A DNA stretch of 64,000 bases from Rhizobium sp. CFBP 8762 (GTDB lineage Bacteria; Pseudomonadota; Alphaproteobacteria; Rhizobiales; Rhizobiaceae): the NCBI RefSeq assembly GCF_014841565.1, contig NZ_JACYUD010000008.1, positions 162,221 through 226,220 on the forward strand, written 5' to 3'. Made by a program: the position numbers and the translations under genes. Positions 58,795-64,000 of the stretch are shown piece by piece; position 1 is the stretch's first letter, and every line of letters begins with the position of its first letter. Under the pieces are notes generated by a model. That model was not told the DNA's origin, ran no database searches, and saw nothing but the letters and a program-made list of their open reading frames with translations.

Positions 58795-58933
58795 CATCAT
58801 TCCTGATTTTTATTTGCATTCGTTCGACCATTATAGCAGAATTTTTGCACCTTGACCGTCCTTATTGCAGATAAATGCACGCTCCTTGCAACACATTGCT
58901 TTTATAGTGAAGCACGAAGCCAAGGAGATGGAT
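58795..58933. promoter_or_regulatory. Lrp/racemase divergent region with TTGCA-like repeats
   Basis: Five NTGCA elements on the plus strand: TTTGCA 58813, TTTGCA 58844, ATTGCA 58864, AATGCA 58874 and TTGCA 58886. Spacings are about 31, 20, 10 and 12 bp, roughly helical turns. They may be Lrp contacts. Confidence 0.35.
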
Positions 58934-59647
58934 ATGCAGACAATCGGTTTGATCGGTGGAATGAGTTTCGAGAGTTCGGCGGTCTACTACCGCATGATCA
59001 ACGAGGCCGTTCGCGCGCAGCTTGGCGGCTTGCATTCGGCAGACATTCTGCTCCACTCCGTCGATTTTCAAAGCATTGTCGATCTTCAGAAGGCAGGCAA
59101 TTGGGCCGGTGCTGCCGCCCGGCTATCCACAGTCGCCCGTGGGCTGGAAGCCGCTGGTGCCGATTGCGTGATGATCTGCACCAATACGATGCATCTCATT
59201 GCTGATGACGTACAAACATCCATCTCCGTGCCGCTAATTCATATAGTTGACGAGACGGCTTTACGGTTGAAAGCGCAGGGTGCGAAGCGCCCTCTTCTGC
59301 TGGCGACCCGCTACACGATGGAGCATGGATTTTACACCGACCGCATGTCTACGCACGGGCTCGACGTCATCGTGCCGAACGCGGACGACCGCACGGTTGT
59401 TCACGATATCATTTTTGCGGAACTTTGCGCTGGCAGTGTCAGGGATTGCTCCCGCCAGCGGCTGCACGACATCATCGAGCGCGCCAAGGCCGCAGGCGCT
59501 GACAGCGTCATTCTCGGATGCACGGAAATCTGCCTGATCCTTGACCCGGCAAACCTGTCGCTGCCGGGTTTCGATTCCACAGACATTCACGCACAAGCCG
59601 CCGTCCGCTTTGCATTGGAAGCAACACCGATACAGAATGCCGCATAA
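58934..59647 (+). CDS. Aspartate/glutamate racemase family protein
   Basis: 237 residues from ATG 58934, with AAGGAG 6 bases before; earlier in-frame ATGs lack support. The catalytic cysteine pair is in CTNTMH (Cys82) and GCTE (Cys196), and the start QTIGLIGGMSFESS is typical. The family interconverts L- and D-aspartate or glutamate or related acids without cofactor. Divergent from an Lrp regulator, which suggests amino-acid control. Confidence 0.92.
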   Translation: MQTIGLIGGMSFESSAVYYRMINEAVRAQLGGLHSADILLHSVDFQSIVDLQKAGNWAGAAARLSTVARGLEAAGADCVMICTNTMHLIADDVQTSISVPLIHIVDETALRLKAQGAKRPLLLATRYTMEHGFYTDRMSTHGLDVIVPNADDRTVVHDIIFAELCAGSVRDCSRQRLHDIIERAKAAGADSVILGCTEICLILDPANLSLPGFDSTDIHAQAAVRFALEATPIQNAA

Positions 59648-59685
59648 ACACGCGACACCCGAGAAATGAGACACCCAATTGAGGC

Positions 59686-60765
59686 TTACCATTTCCCGGA
59701 AATGAGCTTAAAAAACCACGCTGCAAGAATAGGGTAGCGCGCCGCAAATCCCCAATATAAATTCCGGGGATACCGGATCATCCGTGATTTCGCTGACAGC
59801 ATTCGATAATCAAAGTCCGTAAACCGAAGCACTGACTGCGCGCGTCTGCGCAGGGTTCGCTCAACATCCGTACGACCGTCCGCCAATGCGCGAGCCAATG
59901 TTACCCCGTCCCAAATTGCCAGATTTACCCCCTGCCCCCCCACAGGAGACTGGACATGGGCTGCATCGCCGATCAGCCACACCCGCCCATGGCGCGGCGA
60001 AAGTACGCGCCGAAGAGAAACCTTAAATTGCCGTTCGTAAAGCAAAGTGGCGTCCGGGAACGTGTTGCACAACTTATCCGCTGCACCCTTCGCATTCAAA
60101 ATTCCCTGCACAACGCCGTGGGAGGGTCGTGACAGGAAAAATCCGACTCCATCCGATTGAAGAAAGAGCTGCGCCTGTATTTCTGTAGGCCATTGTTCGC
60201 TTCTGATCTCTGCGACAGACCAGTCTTCGGGATAGTCTCGCCCGACAAAGGGAATGCGAAGGAACGATCGGACGTCGCTTCGGCTGCCGTCAGCTGCGAT
60301 AAGCCAGTCCACTTCCATGCATTCTGTTTCATCGTTATGGACTATGGAAACTTTCGCTTTGTCGCCCTCGTCAACGACGCCCACAAACTGTCGTCCGTAT
60401 TCAATCGAGACACCGTAGGAAGCCAAAGCCTCTTCCATGGCCTCTTCCAGTTTTGCTTGCGGATAGAGGTGGGCGGGCGGTTCTCCATTCACCGGGGGAA
60501 CTTTGATCTGGGCCACCAGCTTGGCATTGTCGTGAAAAACGAACTGCGTCATCGGAAACGCATCACCGATGATTTTCTCGGTAATCCCAAACTCCGCCAA
60601 TTGGTGCCATGCACCTTGGGCAACTCCGGTGGCCTTTTGCACCAAAGATCGTGACGGTCGTTTTTCAATAATCCTGACGGACAAACCGAGGCGGGCATAG
60701 CACAGAGCGAAAGCCAACCCACTGGCGCCGCCCCCGACAACCAATAGGTTTGCTCGTTCTTGCAT
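59686..60765 (-). CDS. FAD-dependent monooxygenase (PHBH-like)
   Basis: 359 residues from ATG 60765 (AAGGA upstream); the frame extends 19 codons further. FAD motifs: NLLVVGGGASGLAFALCYARLG at the N-terminus, and VWLIGDAAHVQSPVGGQGVN at the GD motif. It belongs to the aromatic-hydroxylase type of flavin monooxygenases such as UbiH or drug-modifying TetX-like enzymes; the substrate is unknown. Visibly lower in GC than flanks and a single gene, which hints at acquisition. Confidence 0.9.
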   Translation of the reverse strand: MQERANLLVVGGGASGLAFALCYARLGLSVRIIEKRPSRSLVQKATGVAQGAWHQLAEFGITEKIIGDAFPMTQFVFHDNAKLVAQIKVPPVNGEPPAHLYPQAKLEEAMEEALASYGVSIEYGRQFVGVVDEGDKAKVSIVHNDETECMEVDWLIAADGSRSDVRSFLRIPFVGRDYPEDWSVAEIRSEQWPTEIQAQLFLQSDGVGFFLSRPSHGVVQGILNAKGAADKLCNTFPDATLLYERQFKVSLRRVLSPRHGRVWLIGDAAHVQSPVGGQGVNLAIWDGVTLARALADGRTDVERTLRRRAQSVLRFTDFDYRMLSAKSRMIRYPRNLYWGFAARYPILAAWFFKLISGKW

Positions 60766-60924
60766 TATCAAATCCTTACACTCAAACACGGGTAAGACCG
60801 CGCCAGCGTCTCGCCCGGTCAAACGCAGGTACCATCACAATGCTTTTATTGGCAATGCTAAATTAAAGCGAACACACATTCGGCAAGATGAGGTTCATTG
60901 GGAAAATGAAGGGGCTTGTCTTGT

Positions 60925-62289
60925 TCAAATTTCCTGTCGCGGAAACTGCGCGGCTAATTCGCAGTACCAGTGGCCGCTCTTTTTCACCGTGCGGACCTGG
61001 GTATTGTAATCGACATGGACGATGCCAAAGCGCATGCGATAGCCTTCCGCCCATTCAAAATTGTCCATCAGGCTCCAGGCAAAATAGCCCTTGATCGGCT
61101 GGCCCTCGGCAATCAGGTCCGCTGTCACCGACAGATGATCGGCGATGTAGTCCAGCCGCGGTTGGTCGTCCACCTGGCCGTCGACCACGCCCATATTGTA
61201 GCAGGCACCGTTCTCGGTGATGTAGCAGGGTGGCAGCGGATACTGGCTGTTGAGGCGGCGCACAAGGTTGGCGAGCGCCGGGGAATAAACCTCCCAGCCT
61301 ATATCCGTCTTGATATCGCTGACGGGTTCTGCGGCGACGGTGGCGGGAAAGTCCGCATTTGGCGTCGCATCATGGCTGACACGCATCGGCGTGTAGTAGT
61401 TCAGGCCCCACCAGTCCAGCTTCTGGCTGATGATCGCCAAATCGGCCTCTTCGATCTCAGGCATACGATGACCAAGCGCGCTCATGAAGCCGTCGGGATA
61501 TTTTCCCTCAAACACCGGGCCAAAGAACACGCCATTGTGGAACTCGAAAGCCCGCTCCGCCGCCGCCATATCCTCAGCGCTTTCGCTTCCGGGATAAATG
61601 GAATGGGCGTTCAGCACGATGCCTACGGGCAAATTCGGCTGATGGTGGCGCACAACATCCACGCCCAGACCATGGGCGAGATTGGTGTGGTGAAGCGCGT
61701 GAAGGGCTGCATCCAGATTGCGCTCACCGGGGGCATGAATGCCGTAGAGGTGGCTGAGCCAGACGGAGCACCACGGCTCGTTGAACGTCGCGACACTGTC
61801 CAGACGATCACCGATGCGCGCAATCACCGTTTTGGCGTAGCGCTGGAAGGCGTAAGCGGTTGTCCGGCTGGTCCATCCGCCATCGCCCATCAGCGCCAGC
61901 GGCAGATCCCAATGGTAGAGGGTGGCATAGGCTTTGATGTTGCGGGCTTTCAGCCCATCCACCAGACGATCATAAAAATCCAGACCCTTTTCGTTGATCG
62001 GTCCGGTGCCTTCGGGAATAATGCGCGGCCAGGCGATGGAGAAGCGGTAGGCTTCTACTCCGAGGCTCTTGATCAGGTCCAGGTCTTCGTCCATGCGGTT
62101 GTAGTGGTCGCAGGCAATATCGCCATTGTGACGTCCAAAAACCCGGCCCGGCATGTTGGAAAACGCATCCCAGATCGATGCCTTGCGGCCATCTGTCTTG
62201 GTCGCGCCTTCAATCTGGAAAGACGCCGTTGCCACGCCAAACAGGAAATCGCCGGGGAACCGCGCCGACAGGGTTTTGGGATCGATCAT
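60925..62289 (-). CDS. bgl: Beta-glucosidase, glycoside hydrolase family 1
   Basis: 454 residues. Acid/base Glu171 in TFNEPW and nucleophile Glu359 in ITENGA, with FLFGVATASFQIEGA at the N-terminus and FAWSLMDNFEWAEGY near the end. Cleaves beta-glucosides (or beta-galactosides) in the cytoplasm. Third gene after xylB-xylA, 112 bp downstream of xylA, with a strong hairpin between. Confidence 0.94.
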   Translation of the reverse strand: MIDPKTLSARFPGDFLFGVATASFQIEGATKTDGRKASIWDAFSNMPGRVFGRHNGDIACDHYNRMDEDLDLIKSLGVEAYRFSIAWPRIIPEGTGPINEKGLDFYDRLVDGLKARNIKAYATLYHWDLPLALMGDGGWTSRTTAYAFQRYAKTVIARIGDRLDSVATFNEPWCSVWLSHLYGIHAPGERNLDAALHALHHTNLAHGLGVDVVRHHQPNLPVGIVLNAHSIYPGSESAEDMAAAERAFEFHNGVFFGPVFEGKYPDGFMSALGHRMPEIEEADLAIISQKLDWWGLNYYTPMRVSHDATPNADFPATVAAEPVSDIKTDIGWEVYSPALANLVRRLNSQYPLPPCYITENGACYNMGVVDGQVDDQPRLDYIADHLSVTADLIAEGQPIKGYFAWSLMDNFEWAEGYRMRFGIVHVDYNTQVRTVKKSGHWYCELAAQFPRQEI

Positions 62290-62360
62290 ATTAGACCTTT
62301 GCGTATTGAGTGTCCGCTTTTCAGTAACGTTACAGACCGGAAAGTCAATTGCTGCACCGC

Positions 62361-62393
62361 AACAGAAATCCCGGAGCTGCCGGGATTTCTGTT
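62361..62393 (-). terminator. Perfect 14-bp hairpin between xylA and bgl
   Basis: AACAGAAATCCCGG (62361-62374) and CCGGGATTTCTGTT (62380-62393), 5-base loop, 8 bp after the xylA stop. No U-tract follows on the minus strand, so it may protect the xylAB transcript or partly stop transcription. Confidence 0.65.
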
Positions 62394-62401
62394 GGTAGCG
62401 A

Positions 62402-63709
62402 TCAAACGTAGCGGTTTACGATGTTTTCCAGCAGTTCCTGCTTGCCGGAGCGTGGCTGCGGGTTGAGATCGGTTTTTTCCACATGTGCCGCAATGTCTTC
62501 CAGCGACATGGTGGTCAGCATGGTTTTGGCCGCATCCGAGTTCCAACCGGCGTAGCGGGCTTCCAGCGGGCCGGACAAAGCCTTGTCCTCGATCATTTTC
62601 GCCGCTGCCCTCAGGCCGCGCGCGCAGGCATCCATGCCGCCGATATGGCCGATCAACAGGTCTTCTGCATCCAGAGACTGACGGCGCAGCTTGGAGTCGA
62701 AATTGGTGCCGCCGGTGGTGAAGCCGCCGCCGGACAGAACCTGATAATAGGCCAACGCCATTTCCGGCACGTTGTTGGGGAACTGGTCGGTATCCCAACC
62801 GGACTGATAATCGTTGCGGTTCATATCGATGGAGCCGAACACGCCGAGCGTATTGGCCAGCGCCAGCTCATGCTCGAACGAGTGGCCCGCCAGAATGGCA
62901 TGGCCTTGCTCGATATTGAGCTTTACCTCGTTCTCCAGCCCATATTTTTTGAGGAAGCCATACACGGTGGCCACATCGTAATCATACTGATGCTTGGTTG
63001 GCTCCTGCGGCTTCGGCTCGATCAGGATCGTACCCTTGAAGCCGATCTTGTGCTTGTATTCCACCACCAGGTTGAGGAAGCGGCCCATATGGTCCAGTTC
63101 GCGGGTCAGATCGGTGTTCAAGAGCGTTTCATAGCCTTCGCGACCACCCCACAGAACGTAGTTCTCACCGTTCAGCCTGTGGGTCGCATCCATGCAGGTT
63201 TTAACGGTGGCGGCGGAAAAGGCGAAAACATCCGGGTCCGGGTTGGTCGCGGCACCGGACATGTAGCGTCGATGGGAAAACAGGTTGGCCGTACCCCACA
63301 ACAGGCGCACGCCGGTCTCTTGCTGCTTTTGCGCAAAATAATCGACGATCTCATTCAGGTTGCGGGTGTTTTCGGCGAAATTCTTGCCCTCCGGCCGCAC
63401 ATCCGCATCGTGGAAGCAGTAGAAGGGTGATCCGAGCGCCGTGAACAGTTCAAACGCCACGTCGGCCTTCAGCTTTGCGGCCTGCATCGTGTCTTCAAAC
63501 CATGGCCGCTCGAAGGTCTGCCCGCCAAAGGGGTCGCCGCCCGGCCATGTGAATGTGTGCCAGTAGGCAACGGCAAAGCGCAAATGATCCTCCATGCGCT
63601 TGCCCAGTAGCATTTCATCGGCATTGTAATGGCGGAAGGCCAGCGGATTGGTGCTGTCCGGTCCCTCATAGGCAATGCGCGAAATATCGCCGAAATAACC
63701 TGTGCTCAT
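62402..63709 (-). CDS. xylA: Xylose isomerase
   Basis: 435 residues from ATG 63709, with GGAGGAG 6-7 bases upstream; the frame extends 58 codons further into xylB. Catalytic His100 and Asp103 in [10 protein letters not shown], metal ligands in [17 protein letters not shown] and [19 protein letters not shown]. Converts D-xylose to D-xylulose (and glucose to fructose). Lies 25 bp after xylB. Confidence 0.97.
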   Translation of the reverse strand: MSTGYFGDISRIAYEGPDSTNPLAFRHYNADEMLLGKRMEDHLRFAVAYWHTFTWPGGDPFGGQTFERPWFEDTMQAAKLKADVAFELFTALGSPFYCFHDADVRPEGKNFAENTRNLNEIVDYFAQKQQETGVRLLWGTANLFSHRRYMSGAATNPDPDVFAFSAATVKTCMDATHRLNGENYVLWGGREGYETLLNTDLTRELDHMGRFLNLVVEYKHKIGFKGTILIEPKPQEPTKHQYDYDVATVYGFLKKYGLENEVKLNIEQGHAILAGHSFEHELALANTLGVFGSIDMNRNDYQSGWDTDQFPNNVPEMALAYYQVLSGGGFTTGGTNFDSKLRRQSLDAEDLLIGHIGGMDACARGLRAAAKMIEDKALSGPLEARYAGWNSDAAKTMLTTMSLEDIAAHVEKTDLNPQPRSGKQELLENIVNRYV

Positions 63710-63734
63710 ATTTTTCTCCTCCGGTACCAAAAAA

Positions 63735-64000
63735 TTAAAATGCCGCCCGGATGGCAGGGTATAGCCGCCGGTAGCGTTGATAGGTTTCCTCGTAGATCCC
63801 CCGCTGGCTGGCATCGGGCGAAATTGTTTCTGCAGTGGCCGGTGCGGTGCAGACGGCCTTGGGATCAGCGCCGGTTGCAGCAATCAGCCCCAGACGCGCA
63901 GCACCAAAGGCCGCGCCAAAATCTCCGTCTGCCGGAACATCCACGTCGATATCCAGCGCAGTGGCAATGGCCTGCAACCAGTAGTGCGAGCGCGAACCAC
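63735..64000 (-). CDS. xylB: Xylulokinase, C-terminal end (partial)
   Basis: The last 88 residues of a kinase of the FGGY family: it enters with [16 protein letters not shown], then [16 protein letters not shown] and [16 protein letters not shown], all characteristic of XylB. The start lies beyond the right edge. Phosphorylates D-xylulose, the step after XylA. Order xylB-xylA-bgl on the minus strand. Confidence 0.92.
   Translation of the reverse strand, partial: GSRSHYWLQAIATALDIDVDVPADGDFGAAFGAARLGLIAATGADPKAVCTAPATAETISPDASQRGIYEETYQRYRRLYPAIRAAF

Noticed and set aside
60970-62466. 498-codon plus-strand frame opposite the beta-glucosidase
   Set aside because: The glycosidase has both catalytic glutamates and normal length; the antisense frame has none.

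Overview
The window looks like chromosomal DNA of an alphaproteobacterium of the order Hyphomicrobiales (Rhizobiales), most like Rhizobiaceae and relatives. The signs are a glgP-glgB-glgC-glgA-pgm-glgX operon in the Agrobacterium-type order, a soxBDAG sarcosine oxidase operon, split transhydrogenase genes (pntAA/pntAB/pntB) beside an aa3-type oxidase subunit IV gene, a type III ornithine decarboxylase with a long structured leader, a perfect CtrA-type box, and short palindromic intergenic repeats bounded by TAGAGC/GCTCTA. No rRNA, tRNA, CRISPR array, phage or insertion sequence was seen.

Layout. 1-1045: end of an alpha-E-type gene and a transglutaminase-like protease gene. 1162-3561: two tandem TadG-like von Willebrand A (VWA) proteins. 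3700-14682: six glycogen genes on one strand; five of the six are joined to the next by 4-nt start/stop overlaps. 14733-18593: a MaoC hydratase, then a lower-GC block with a DUF418 membrane protein, its TetR regulator, a free-standing DnaB-like ATPase and a NUDIX gene broken by two single-base frameshifts. 18615-23785: sarcosine oxidase. 24091-25465: rpsU and a TPR lipoprotein. 25545-27474: a TetR/RidA divergent pair with a clear double operator, and a GNAT gene. 27540-30799: transhydrogenase and oxidase subunit IV. 30972-34160: a FeeM-like N-acyltransferase and a GGDEF-EAL protein separated by AT-rich DNA. 34407-42550: glutamine-amidotransferase-like hydrolase, hydroxyacid dehydrogenase with LacI regulator, MarR, creatininase family, COG0523 GTPase, WD40 protein, lipoprotein hydrolase, cytochrome c. 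42637-50310: small membrane proteins, three GNATs, ornithine decarboxylase with leader RNA, LysR, nickel/cobalt exporter module, DUF533 protein. 50391-58274: eda, trhO, a diguanylate cyclase, a PAS-PAS-HTH protein, htpG, exonuclease III, DUF3606 and CBS proteins. 58333-64000: Lrp with an Asp/Glu racemase, a flavin monooxygenase, and a xylB-xylA-bglA sugar operon that runs off the right edge.

Together the region is mostly central metabolism: glycogen storage, one-carbon release from sarcosine, NADPH balance, Entner-Doudoroff aldolase, xylose and beta-glucoside use and polyamine synthesis. Small regulatory genes are scattered through it, many with visible candidate operators. The most unusual features are intergenic: palindromic repeats whose first three bases act as stop codons of the preceding genes, a structured ornithine decarboxylase leader, and several well-formed operator pairs. 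I saw no clear defence or secretion island. The best candidates for under-described biology are the tandem VWA pair, the FeeM-like synthase with its CtrA box, the PAS-PAS-HTH protein and the repeat family.
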